Shown here piece by piece: positions 18,581-27,384 of a stretch of 64,000 nucleotides of DNA; position 1 is the first letter of the stretch; every line of letters begins with the position of its first letter. This DNA is from Candidatus Opimibacter skivensis (GTDB lineage Bacteria; Bacteroidota; Bacteroidia; Chitinophagales; Saprospiraceae): positions 124,001 to 188,000 of the forward strand of contig JADKGY010000022.1 in the NCBI GenBank assembly GCA_016722045.1. The letters are read 5' to 3'. Made by a program: the position numbers and the translations under genes. Under the pieces are notes generated by a model. The model saw only the letters and a list, made by a program, of their open reading frames with translations, did not search any database and was not told where the DNA came from.

Positions 18581-19738
18581 TCATTTCAACGCCTGTTCAA
18601 TATCCTTTTCAAGATCTTCATAACTCTCTATCCCTACACTAAGTCGTATAAGTGAATCTGTCAGCCCCGAAGCTAATCGCTGTTCTCTCGGTATAGATGC
18701 ATGCGTCATCGATGCAGGATGACCGATCAGTGATTCTACTCCACCGAGTGATTCAGCAAGTGAAAACAATTTAGTTCCACCCAATACCTTATTAGCTGCA
18801 TCCATACTGTCATCTTTCAGATCAAAAGAAATCATGGCACCGAAATTTTTCATCTGGCTTGCAGCAAGCGTATATTGTGGGTGAGTCTTCAATCCTGGAT
18901 ACATCACTTTCCCGACACGAGGATGATTCTGAAGATACTGTGCAAGACGCATTGCATTTTCACAAGATCGATCCATACGAATATGCAGTGTCTTAATTCC
19001 ACGCAATGTCAAAAAACAATCCTGTGGTCCGGGCACAGCACCACTTGCATTTTGTAAAAACTTAAGTCGTTCAGCTAATGCATCGTCATTAACGATGAGG
19101 CCACCCATGATGACATCACTATGTCCGGCTATATATTTTGTAATGGAATGATGGACAATCGTTGCGCCAAGCGCTAAGGGGTTTTGTAAATAAGGCGATG
19201 CAAACGTATTGTCAACAGCTACAGGAATATTTTTCTCTTTTGCTACCATGCAAATAGCCTTGATATCGAATATCTGCAGAGTAGGATTTGTAGGGGTTTC
19301 AAGCCATATCAATTTTGTCTCCGGCAGAATTGATTTCCGAAGCAAATCGAGATTGGTCATGTCGATGTAACGGCTTTTAATACCCATCGGGCCATATACT
19401 TTTGTCAGGAGACGATATGAGCCACCATATAAGTCATTACCACATAGAATATCATCACCGGTTTGAAATAGTTTGATGACAGCATCCATGGCCGCCAATC
19501 CGCTACTGAAGCATATTCCATACTTTCCATTTTCCAAAGCTGCAATACTGGCTTGCAGTGCATCACGGGTTGGATTCTGGGTGCGGGCATATTCATATCC
19601 TTTGTGTTTGCCCGGAGCTTCCTGGACGTATGTTGACGTCTGGTATATGGGAGTCATGATAGCACCTGAAGTAGGGTCTGGGGCGACGCCTGCATGTACG
19701 GCTTTGGTGCCAAAACCCTGTTTATCGTTAGAACTCAT
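18581..19738 (-). CDS. Trans-sulfuration PLP enzyme (cystathionine gamma-synthase/lyase family)
   Basis: A 385-aa Cys/Met metabolism PLP enzyme. The N-terminal GFGTKAVHAG and YARTQNPTRDALQ, the PLP-lysine motif SITKYIAGHSD, and the C-terminal ESLGGVESLIGHP plus RLSVGIE are characteristic. This family includes cystathionine gamma-synthase, gamma- and beta-lyases and homocysteine-forming enzymes; sequence reading does not decide between them. It stands apart from the sugar genes in function. A possible -7 box (TACCTTTG on the minus strand, 19762-19769) lies 24 bp upstream without a clear -33. Confidence 0.93.
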   Translation of the reverse strand: MSSNDKQGFGTKAVHAGVAPDPTSGAIMTPIYQTSTYVQEAPGKHKGYEYARTQNPTRDALQASIAALENGKYGICFSSGLAAMDAVIKLFQTGDDILCGNDLYGGSYRLLTKVYGPMGIKSRYIDMTNLDLLRKSILPETKLIWLETPTNPTLQIFDIKAICMVAKEKNIPVAVDNTFASPYLQNPLALGATIVHHSITKYIAGHSDVIMGGLIVNDDALAERLKFLQNASGAVPGPQDCFLTLRGIKTLHIRMDRSCENAMRLAQYLQNHPRVGKVMYPGLKTHPQYTLAASQMKNFGAMISFDLKDDSMDAANKVLGGTKLFSLAESLGGVESLIGHPASMTHASIPREQRLASGLTDSLIRLSVGIESYEDLEKDIEQALK

Positions 19739-19761
19739 TTGTATTAAATGTTTAAGGACGT

Positions 19762-19769
19762 CAAAGGTA
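19762..19769 (-). promoter_or_regulatory. Possible -7 element for trans-sulfuration gene
   Basis: On the minus strand this reads TACCTTTG, matching the Bacteroidota TAnnTTTG consensus. No good TTTG is seen about 19 bp upstream, so this is weak. Confidence 0.3.
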
Positions 19770-19871
19770 GTAAAATGAAAGGCGAAGGCTTAAATAGAAA
19801 ACTGACCATTTATTAAAAATGAAAATGGAATGAAATCGAAAAAATTCAATTGGAATAAAATAAATTCTTCA

Positions 19872-19929
19872 TTGAGCGAAGTCGAAATGAAAGGTGGAAA
19901 CTTGTATCGGTCGTTGAGCGAAGTCGAAA
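19872..19929. repeat. Two direct copies of TTGAGCGAAGTCGAAA
   Basis: Exact 16-bp copies at 19872-19887 and 19914-19929, 42 bp apart, each followed by a (T/C)GAAAG-like sequence. Similar GCGAAGTCGAA words are common dispersed intergenic motifs in Bacteroidota. Confidence 0.85.
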
Positions 19930-19939
19930 CGAAAGATAC

Positions 19940-20920
19940 TTAGGAGCTAAAGGAACTGACCATTTCTTTTCTCTTCAAAACTTCTTGCACAGAAGCAATA
20001 ATATTCTCCGGAGTCAATCCATATTTTGCTAAAAGCAATTCGGGGACTCCACTTTCTCCGAAACTATCGTTTACAGCTACATACTCCTGAGCCGTAGGCA
20101 TCTTTCTTGAAAGTAATTGAGCTACAGAATCACCAAGCCCGCCATTGCGTTGATGTTCTTCCGCAGTAACAACACATTTGGTTTTAGAAACGGAATCTAA
20201 AATGATTTCTTCATCCAGCGGTTTGATTGTATGGATATTAATCAGTTCTGCACTGATGCCTTCTTCATTTAATTTTTTCACAGCTTCCATAGCATAAGCC
20301 ACTAAATGACCTGTGGCAATAATGGTGACATCACTTCCTTCATTCATCAATATCCCTTTACCAATTTCAAAAGGCAAATTCTCCGGCATGAAGATGGGCC
20401 ATGACGGACGACCGAAACGTAAATAGACAGGGCCATAATGTTCTGCTATGGCTATTGTGGCGGCCTTAGTTTGATTATAATCACAGGGATTGATCACAGT
20501 CATCCCGGGAAGCATCTTCATCAACCCGATATCCTCAAGGATCTGATGAGTCGCACCATCTTCACCTAATGTCAGTCCCGCATGAGAAGCGCAGATCTTT
20601 ACATTCTTGTGTGAATATGCTATCGATTGCCTGATCTGATCATAAACACGTCCTGTAGAAAAATTGGCAAAGGTTCCTGTATACGGTATTTTACCTCCAA
20701 TAGCCAGACCGGCTGCAATGCCCATCATATTCGCTTCTGCAATTCCTACCTGTACAAATCGCTCAGGAAAAGCTTTGACAAATGCATTCATTTTTAATGA
20801 GCCTAGCAGATCTGCACACAATGCAACTACATTTTTATTTTGTTGACCAGCCATGAGAAGGCCATCACCAAATCCATCGCGCGTTGCTTTCTTACCTGTT
20901 ATTGGAAAATCAGTTAACAT
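19940..20920 (-). CDS. Transketolase C-terminal subunit (split type)
   Basis: A 326-aa protein matching the pyrimidine-binding plus C-terminal domains of transketolase. The signature LGEDGATHQILEDI matches the EDGxTHQ element, and the C-terminal half (INIHTIKPLDEE, VVTAEEHQRNGGLGD) is typical of split transketolases and DXS-like proteins. Its partner is encoded upstream at 21142-21984; the 221-bp gap is filled largely by heptamer repeats. With tkt at 16314 the window has two transketolase systems. Confidence 0.92.
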   Translation of the reverse strand: MLTDFPITGKKATRDGFGDGLLMAGQQNKNVVALCADLLGSLKMNAFVKAFPERFVQVGIAEANMMGIAAGLAIGGKIPYTGTFANFSTGRVYDQIRQSIAYSHKNVKICASHAGLTLGEDGATHQILEDIGLMKMLPGMTVINPCDYNQTKAATIAIAEHYGPVYLRFGRPSWPIFMPENLPFEIGKGILMNEGSDVTIIATGHLVAYAMEAVKKLNEEGISAELINIHTIKPLDEEIILDSVSKTKCVVTAEEHQRNGGLGDSVAQLLSRKMPTAQEYVAVNDSFGESGVPELLLAKYGLTPENIIASVQEVLKRKEMVSSFSS

Positions 20921-21008
20921 TATTTACGATTTTGGATTTTAGATTTTATCCGATACCGGATTAAAAGGATACCAGATGCCGGACTATATCTCTGAATGTA
21001 CTTTAAAT

Positions 21009-21141
<133 letters not shown>

Positions 21142-21984
21142 CTAATAATCTCCTACAGTTTCCTCCAACTGTGTCAGCGCTCTAATCAACTGCTCATCAT
21201 TCGGTGCGATACCGTGCCAATGATGTCCTTCCATCATGAAATCAACACCGTAGCCCATCACAGATTTCATCAGGATGACAATGGGTTGTTTTTTTCCTGT
21301 TTGTTCTTTTGCTTGTTGTAAAGTAGAGATCACGTCTTCGATCACATTTCCGTTCATGTGCAATACTTTCCAGCCAAATGATTTCCATTTTGCTTCAAGA
21401 TCACCTAATGACATCACTTCACTAGTAGGTCCATCAATCTGCTGACCATTCCAGTCAACAGTGACGATGATATTGTCCAGCTTGTAATGTGCAGCAGACA
21501 TGATAGCTTCCCACACCTGACCTTCTTCCAATTCGCCATCACCAGTCAACACATAAATCATGTTTTGATCTCCATCAAGACGCTTAGCTAATGCCGCACC
21601 TATAGCTACCGAAAGTCCCTGACCCAATGATCCGGATGCAACTCTGATACCCGGCAGGCCTTCATGCGTAGTCGGATGTCCCTGCAATCTTGTATTGATT
21701 CTGCGAAACGTGGCTAATTCACTTGTAGGAAAAAAACCACTTCTCGCAAGCACACTATACCATACCGGTGAGATATGACCATTGGAAAGAAAAAACATAT
21801 CCTCCCCATGTCCTTCCATTTGAAAGGGAAGTTTATAATGTAAAAAATGGAAATACAGGGCCACCATAAAATCAGTGCATCCCAGTGATCCACCCGGATG
21901 TCCACTCTGACATTGATGTACCATCCGGACGATGTCGCGTCTCACCTGGGTTGATATTTTTTTTAAATCCTGGATGTCAGCCAT
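21142..21984 (-). CDS. Transketolase N-terminal subunit (split type)
   Basis: A 280-aa thiamine-diphosphate-binding half of a split transketolase. Motifs: QSGHPGGSLGCTDFMVALYF near residues 26-45, GHISPVWYS, and the cofactor site TGDGELEEGQVWEA near 146-159. It should form an enzyme with the 19940-20920 product. It is upstream of that gene on the same strand. A C-rich/G-rich tract lies just before its start (22010-22036). Confidence 0.93.
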   Translation of the reverse strand: MADIQDLKKISTQVRRDIVRMVHQCQSGHPGGSLGCTDFMVALYFHFLHYKLPFQMEGHGEDMFFLSNGHISPVWYSVLARSGFFPTSELATFRRINTRLQGHPTTHEGLPGIRVASGSLGQGLSVAIGAALAKRLDGDQNMIYVLTGDGELEEGQVWEAIMSAAHYKLDNIIVTVDWNGQQIDGPTSEVMSLGDLEAKWKSFGWKVLHMNGNVIEDVISTLQQAKEQTGKKQPIVILMKSVMGYGVDFMMEGHHWHGIAPNDEQLIRALTQLEETVGDY

Positions 21985-22009
21985 TTTTTATTTTTTGTAT
22001 TCATGTTCT

Positions 22010-22036
22010 CCCCCTTCAGGGGGTGGGGGGTAGGGG
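22010..22036. repeat. C5-loop-G5 hairpin followed by G-runs
   Basis: CCCCC TTCA GGGGG is followed at once by G6 and G4 runs. It could form a hairpin or a G-quadruplex on the plus strand. It lies 26 bp upstream of the split-transketolase N-subunit start. Similar tracts occur as dispersed intergenic sequence in Bacteroidota. Confidence 0.6.
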
Positions 22037-22042
22037 ATAATA

Positions 22043-22076
22043 GAAGAAGGCAATCTGCCTGCAGACTGCCTTCTTC
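22043..22076 (-). terminator. Possible terminator of HU gene
   Basis: Perfect 10-bp inverted repeat GAAGAAGGCA ... TGCCTTCTTC with a 14-nt loop, 54 bp downstream of the HU stop. The T-tract on the minus strand is poor (TATTAT), so termination is likely but unproven. Confidence 0.5.
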
Positions 22077-22129
22077 AGCCAATTGCATTTGTCATAGACA
22101 GATGCATTATCAAATCGAAACGACGGGTA

Positions 22130-22402
22130 TTACTTTACAGTTTCTACCAGGCTTGTTCCAGCTTTGAATTTTGGTGTTTTCTTGGCTTTGATTTTGATGG
22201 CTTCTCCTGTAGCAGGATTACGTCCCATACGGGCAGCACGCTTGCTTACAGAGAAAGTACCAAATCCAGGAAGAGTAACTTTGTCGCCTTTCTTGAGTGT
22301 TTTTCCAATTGCATCAAGAGTAGCATCTAGAGCCCTGCCAGCATCTGCTTTTGTCAAATCAGATCCCTTAGCAATAGCTTCAATTAAATCGCCTTTGTTC
22401 AT
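22130..22402 (-). CDS. HU-family DNA-binding protein
   Basis: A 90-aa nucleoid protein. The start MNKGDLIEAIAKGSDL is the typical HU N-terminus (the frame extends 14 codons upstream, but this Met at 22402 is right). The DNA-binding arm motif GRNPATGEAIKIKAKKTP and the C-terminal PKFKAGTSL are intact. HU bends and packs DNA as a dimer. A good promoter is found at 22442-22472. Confidence 0.96.
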   Translation of the reverse strand: MNKGDLIEAIAKGSDLTKADAGRALDATLDAIGKTLKKGDKVTLPGFGTFSVSKRAARMGRNPATGEAIKIKAKKTPKFKAGTSLVETVK

Positions 22403-22441
22403 TATCAGCTTATTAATGTTAAACAATAAATTAAAATCGAA

Positions 22442-22472
22442 CAAATGTAGGTCGGGAATATATTATAAACAA
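22442..22472 (-). promoter_or_regulatory. Bacteroidota-type promoter of HU gene
   Basis: Minus strand: TTG at 22470-22472, 20-bp spacer, then TACATTTG at 22442-22449, fitting TTTG-N19-TAnnTTTG. It would give a 5' leader of roughly 35 nt before the HU start. Confidence 0.6.
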
Positions 22473-22557
22473 GCATTATGTATGAAAATATGCCTGAAAT
22501 GCCTGATTTTATTGACTTTCTTTCATTTGGACGGTCTAAAAGCCCTATTTTTAGGGC

Positions 22558-22782
22558 ATGAAGAACATTCTTTGTCTTTTTTTGATAGTATCTATAGCCC
22601 TTTTAGCTCCCGCCTGCAGCCGAAAATCAGGCTGCCCGGCTGAATCCGCCCAGTCTCAGGTGGATAAAAACGGGGAGTATAAGGTCAGCAAAACCAAGTC
22701 CGGATTATTGCCGCCAAAAGGTTATCATAAGAAGATAAAAGGTAAATACAAGTCAGGAAAAAAGGTGAAGCATTCCAATTAA
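22558..22782 (+). CDS. Small putative lipoprotein
   Basis: A 74-aa protein with a signal sequence ending in LLAPAC (Cys20), a plausible lipobox, then a polar, Lys/Gly-rich tail (GYHKKIKGKYKSGKK). Expected to be anchored in the envelope after lipidation. No family recognised. It is divergent from HU. A perfect hairpin GCCCTA-TTTT-TAGGGC at 22542-22557 ends right at the ATG, leaving no room for a Shine-Dalgarno sequence. Confidence 0.7.
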   Translation: MKNILCLFLIVSIALLAPACSRKSGCPAESAQSQVDKNGEYKVSKTKSGLLPPKGYHKKIKGKYKSGKKVKHSN

Positions 22783-22837
22783 TCCTTTCTGTATCTCTTT
22801 TTCTTAATCCCTTAGAGTTCAAAAAAATATCTTTTCG

Positions 22838-24079
22838 TCACTCTGTGATGAGGGGAATCTGATGTATATCAGGTATGCCCTGCTCAACTCTTTTCTTCAA
22901 CATATTGCCTATCGTATACAATGATAGCAGTGTAAAGAAGATAGCACACCCCGGAAATAATACCAGCCACCAATCATCAAAATGATTACGCGACTGTGAT
23001 AACAATCTTCCCCAATTCATTTCTTCCGGCGGCAGCCCGATGCCTAAAAACGAAAGTGAAGATTCAGCAAGAATAGCAGAAGACACACCGAATATAAAAG
23101 TGATCATCACAGGTCTGAATGCATAAGGGATCAAATGATTTTTTAAGATTTTCAGATCTGGTATATTCAATAGCTGTGCAGCTTTGATATAATTACTCTC
23201 CTTCATTTTAAATACCTCAGCCCGCATGTAACGTGCCATCACCGGCCATCGTAAGAGCGCAATAGCCATCATGACAGTCAGCAGGCCTTTTACAGGCAAG
23301 ATGACCAGAAGGATCAGGATGATAAATAAACCGGGGAAGCTATCCACTATACTGATCAAACTCATGACGATAGTGTCTATCGGTATTCCTGTTTGTTTTG
23401 ATCTTATGGTTCTCGAAAAACGAAATACCATTGCCAAGGCTATGATCAACAGTATTAATAGCACATATTTTAGAAAAACACTGAAGGGCAACCACCATAT
23501 AATAAACAGCAAAATAAAAAAGATAAGTGTTTCGATGACCTGAATCCATGAAACTCTCCATTTACGATTTCCCCAATATGCCGCCGCAGATCCAAGAGGC
23601 ACACCAAATAGCAATGCAAGCAACATCGAACCAAAACCAATCAATAAGCTCACGCGGCAACCCCGAATCATTCCTGCAAGTACATCTCTACCCAACGCAT
23701 CAGTACCTAGCCAATGACGGAATCTCAGGCTCAATGGTTGAGATGCAATTGGACTAAGATGACTTCCGGATGCAAGATCAATCGTGGTATGACTATATGG
23801 AATCGGAGCACGCCAGATCGATTCAAATGATGTTGACCGCCATTCCACCGGTGAAAACGATGGATAAAGGGTAGAAAGCTCTGCCTCTGAAATGCCGGAG
23901 AATAAGGGAAAATATGTACGTCCTTCCAGTCTGCACATATAAGGTTTTTCATTTGAAATCAAAGGTCCCAATATCGCGATAAGGCTCACGATTAAAATAA
24001 ATAGCCATGACAAACGTAAACTCAATGGAGATCTCCATCCGGGTAACAAAGTATAATATGACAAAGCCTCTTTCTTCAA
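22838..24079 (-). CDS. Peptide/nickel-type ABC transporter permease (DppC-like)
   Basis: A 413-aa inner-membrane permease. One N-terminal helix is followed by an extracytoplasmic stretch, then LGTDALGRDVLAGMIRG, the typical start of the DppC/OppC transmembrane domain, and the EAA-like loop near LLNIPDLKILKNHLIPYA, with SFLGIGLPPEEMNWGRLL near the C-terminus. It is longer than usual DppC (about 300 aa) because of extra sequence between helix 1 and the core and in the middle helices. It is 2 bp downstream of the DppB-like gene; no ATPase gene is nearby. Confidence 0.9.
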   Translation of the reverse strand: MKKEALSYYTLLPGWRSPLSLRLSWLFILIVSLIAILGPLISNEKPYMCRLEGRTYFPLFSGISEAELSTLYPSFSPVEWRSTSFESIWRAPIPYSHTTIDLASGSHLSPIASQPLSLRFRHWLGTDALGRDVLAGMIRGCRVSLLIGFGSMLLALLFGVPLGSAAAYWGNRKWRVSWIQVIETLIFFILLFIIWWLPFSVFLKYVLLILLIIALAMVFRFSRTIRSKQTGIPIDTIVMSLISIVDSFPGLFIILILLVILPVKGLLTVMMAIALLRWPVMARYMRAEVFKMKESNYIKAAQLLNIPDLKILKNHLIPYAFRPVMITFIFGVSSAILAESSLSFLGIGLPPEEMNWGRLLSQSRNHFDDWWLVLFPGCAIFFTLLSLYTIGNMLKKRVEQGIPDIHQIPLITE

Positions 24080-24081
24080 AC

Positions 24082-25497
24082 TTAAACTGTCTTAACTCTT
24101 GGATCCGCCCACTTATAAACTACATCTGTCAATACATATGAAAATACTGTAATCGCTGCCCCTAACATCAGTACAGGAAATACCACCGGCCAGTCATGCG
24201 CAAGCAAACTATTGTACATCAGCCGGCCCATCCCTGGAATGCTGAAGATGACTTCAACGATTAAAGAACCGGATAGTAGTGCCGGCACTGATCCGCCTAT
24301 AATCGTAATCACAGGAAACAATGCATTTCTGATCACATGCTTCTTTAAAATCGTTCGCTCTGAAATACCCTGAGCCCGTAATGCTTTTACATATGGCTGT
24401 TCCATTTGATGAAGTACAGATTGTTTCATTTGTCTTGACACATAAGCCAGCGCACCAAGCGTAAGACACATGACGGGCAATAAAAGATGAGAAAATAAAA
24501 TGCTCCATTTTTCAATCACCGATCCGGCGCGTTGATAAGAACCTAATCCACCCGATGGAAAGATAGATAACCACTCTCCTGAAGTAAGCGAATAAATGAA
24601 TAATGTACCAAGCCAGAATGATGGAAGTGCAAAAAGAGCAAATAGTATCCAGTTAATAATACGTTCCAGAGGCATGCCATCATGAGCACCACTCCAAATA
24701 CCTATACCCACACCCAGTAAAATAGCAAGCAAAAATGCAAGCCCGTTTAGTAATAATGTCCATTTCAATGCATCGAATATTTTAGTCCATGCATTCAATC
24801 CGTCAACAAGAGATGTCAGCGGCCGCTGCGAAAGTAATCCGGACATCCATTGATGATATTGATTGTGTGTGCCATTCCATTCAATCAACGGTAACCAGGT
24901 GGTTGCAACATCTGAATTCCCTTGCTCCAATAGCTGATCACATGACAAAAGGATTAAGGACAATTGATTTGTGATTTCCGGAATAGCGATGGTATCTTTT
25001 AATAAAGCTTCCTTCACTGCAAGCATGTTGTTTTGCAATAGTTTCAGATCATTTGTTTTTAATGCGCTATTGAAATGCTGGCAAAGCACATCGTGAGCCG
25101 CCAGTGAATTGCTAATGGGACAATACGTTTGCAATCCTGATTTCAATTGATCATGCAGCAGCAGGGATCCATTTCCATTCTTTGTTTGATCAATCCAGGA
25201 TTTTAATGACTTTCTTTCGTCAAGGGGAAGGATAAGATTTACATTCTTTGGATAATAACCTGGTGAGACGGACCAATAGAACATCGGCAGATCCAATCCA
25301 CGTCGATGCGCTATCTGCAGATAGGCGTTTTGAAGTTCAAGCGGATTGGAATTGATATTGTACCGCGGATCATCGATGCTCAGATAATCCATCACCTCAT
25401 CACCCGGCGTCAGTTTACTGAGCCAGAAAGCAATAATAGAAATGATCCACAATAATAGTATGGCATTACTAAATCTCCTGATGAAGGATAAGATCAT
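24082..25497 (-). CDS. Peptide/nickel-type ABC transporter permease (DppB-like) with large insertion
   Basis: A 471-aa permease, well above the usual 310-340 aa. After the first helix (about 10-30) and SKLTPGDEVMDYL there is an insertion of roughly 170-190 residues (to about 245) predicted to be extracytoplasmic, before the normal core resumes at WTLLLNGLAFLLAILLGVGIG. The EAA loop is around ALRAQGISERTILKKHVIRNA. It forms a unit with the substrate-binding protein (12 bp upstream) and the DppC-like permease (2 bp downstream). Confidence 0.9.
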   Translation of the reverse strand: MILSFIRRFSNAILLLWIISIIAFWLSKLTPGDEVMDYLSIDDPRYNINSNPLELQNAYLQIAHRRGLDLPMFYWSVSPGYYPKNVNLILPLDERKSLKSWIDQTKNGNGSLLLHDQLKSGLQTYCPISNSLAAHDVLCQHFNSALKTNDLKLLQNNMLAVKEALLKDTIAIPEITNQLSLILLSCDQLLEQGNSDVATTWLPLIEWNGTHNQYHQWMSGLLSQRPLTSLVDGLNAWTKIFDALKWTLLLNGLAFLLAILLGVGIGIWSGAHDGMPLERIINWILFALFALPSFWLGTLFIYSLTSGEWLSIFPSGGLGSYQRAGSVIEKWSILFSHLLLPVMCLTLGALAYVSRQMKQSVLHQMEQPYVKALRAQGISERTILKKHVIRNALFPVITIIGGSVPALLSGSLIVEVIFSIPGMGRLMYNSLLAHDWPVVFPVLMLGAAITVFSYVLTDVVYKWADPRVKTV

Positions 25498-25509
25498 TGT
25501 TCATCCTGA

Positions 25510-27264
25510 TTATGCAGCGCGCTTGAAAAGATTTTCAAAATAACCGGGTTTCCGGGAAGAAGAACGAAATTCAAATTTTTTGGAAACAATAATTCTCTCC
25601 AGTGGGACATACAGAAATATAACAGGCTGCTCTTTGTAAATGATTTCCTGTAGAGAATGATAGTCATGATCTCTTTCCTGATCTGAAGCATCGGTTCGGA
25701 TTTCATTGATCACACTATCAGCCGCCATGCTATGGAAGCCACTGACATTGCCCCCACCCGGTTTATCACTTTCCGAATGCCAGGTCTGATAGGGATCATC
25801 AAATGCAGGTTGTGAACGCATCCGCATGGGCTCGATATCAAAATTGTTTTGTCTGCGATCATCATTAAACTGACTATTGTCCAGGACCTCTATATTGATT
25901 TCAATGCCTGCTTTTTTAGCATTCTCTTTGAGAATATTTGCAATGGCTTTACCTTCTTCCTGAGCGGTTATTTTAATACTTATACTTAATTCCTGAAGTT
26001 TTCCATCTATTATTTTATCAGGGATTCCATTTCCATTCGTGTCTTTCCATCCGGCGTCTTTGATTAGAGCTATTGCTTTGTTGATATCCTGGGTCACAGG
26101 TTTAAGATCTTTGTCATAATATGGTTTACTCGGATGGATTGGACCTACAGTACGTTGCCCCAGACCCTGAAGCAGATTATTCATGATCCCGTCATAATCC
26201 AGGCAATACGCAAGTGCCTGACGAATTCTTTTATCCGCCAGAATAGGTTTTCTATTGTTGAGCAACAAATAATTCATTTGTAATAAACCTGGGCTTGCAA
26301 ACTGAAATTTTGCTGACCATTGCGAATCAGCTTTCATCTTGAGAAACGTACCAGGGCTTACATCCCCCATCACATCTACCTCACCAGATTTTAGAGCAGC
26401 TTCAGCAGTAGCCGCATCTGTAATTATTTTGTAGGTGATTTCAGTCGGATAGCCCTGGATCAAAAGAGGTGCATTCTGAATTTTATCTCCCCAGTAATTA
26501 CTCTTTTTTTTCAGTCTGATGAATTCTCCGGTCGTCCAGTTGTCTAATTCATAAGGGCCGGCACCGCTGACCATTTCTCTTCCATAATGTGGCGATTCAA
26601 ACGAAGTCGCAAACTGCTTTAGTAAAGTGTCTTGTTCAACAGACCATTTCTTATTCGGATCGCGCAAAGCATCCAATGAAATTTTGCTCATGAAATTTTG
26701 CGGATCGTAGAGATGAGCGGGATAAAGATTGAAGTTTGTGATCACTTCAAGCGCCAATATGTACGAACTGTCTACATATGCTGTTGCATGTAAGGGATCT
26801 TTCGGATCCGTCTCAACTTCACTGATGAAGTTTAAAAAACCTCGTGTCGTTGCAGCGGTGACATAAGGATTGAATATTGCTTTCAATGTAAAGAGATAAT
26901 CATCAGTCGTCACAGGCTTTCCATCCGACCACGTGGCTTCAGGCCTGAAATGCAATTGATATCGTTGTCCGCCAATATGCTTTCCCTCCGTGACTTTTTC
27001 AGCAACAGGCATTTCGGTGATCAGTAAAGGAGATAATTTCAAACTCACCGGGTCGTATTCCGCGATTGGCAGCAAAATGAGACTAGTTATTTGAGTCACA
27101 TAGGAGCTCTTCCCAAACAAAGGATTCAGCGTTTCAGGCTCTATGGGTAAGCGCACTGATACGGCGAGCGGCGTTGATGAATCAGTACCAGTTTTGCATG
27201 ATGTGATCATCAAAGCTGACAAGCATAGTATAGCAATTATGTGTTTTATATCCCTTCTTCCCAT
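25510..27264 (-). CDS. ABC transporter substrate-binding lipoprotein (SBP_bac_5)
   Basis: A 584-aa extracytoplasmic binding protein. The N-terminus has a signal sequence with lipobox MITSC (Cys23). The mature part matches the DppA/OppA family: EPETLNPLFGKSSYV, FRPEATWSDGKPVTTDDYLFTLK split over the early domain, and FQFASPGLLQMNYLLLNNRKP later. Likely ligand is a peptide, but nickel and other ligands are used in this family. First gene of the three-gene transporter unit. Confidence 0.92.
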   Translation of the reverse strand: MGRRDIKHIIAILCLSALMITSCKTGTDSSTPLAVSVRLPIEPETLNPLFGKSSYVTQITSLILLPIAEYDPVSLKLSPLLITEMPVAEKVTEGKHIGGQRYQLHFRPEATWSDGKPVTTDDYLFTLKAIFNPYVTAATTRGFLNFISEVETDPKDPLHATAYVDSSYILALEVITNFNLYPAHLYDPQNFMSKISLDALRDPNKKWSVEQDTLLKQFATSFESPHYGREMVSGAGPYELDNWTTGEFIRLKKKSNYWGDKIQNAPLLIQGYPTEITYKIITDAATAEAALKSGEVDVMGDVSPGTFLKMKADSQWSAKFQFASPGLLQMNYLLLNNRKPILADKRIRQALAYCLDYDGIMNNLLQGLGQRTVGPIHPSKPYYDKDLKPVTQDINKAIALIKDAGWKDTNGNGIPDKIIDGKLQELSISIKITAQEEGKAIANILKENAKKAGIEINIEVLDNSQFNDDRRQNNFDIEPMRMRSQPAFDDPYQTWHSESDKPGGGNVSGFHSMAADSVINEIRTDASDQERDHDYHSLQEIIYKEQPVIFLYVPLERIIVSKKFEFRSSSRKPGYFENLFKRAA

Positions 27265-27384
27265 TTGCCAAAGATAGTGATGAGTATTGTTTTCGATGGC
27301 TATCCCTCGTGATTAATAGTATTTCAAAATCGAGACACTACCAATTATTTTTAACCAATATCTTAAAATAGTGTTGTAGGTAGT

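Noticed and set aside
19739..19939. SAM riboswitch before the trans-sulfuration gene
   Set aside because: No kink-turn or conserved SAM-I/II core could be found in the 200-bp leader.
24700..25400. DppB insertion as a frameshift or sequencing error
   Set aside because: The frame is open throughout with normal composition and the core resumes in frame, so the insertion is treated as real.
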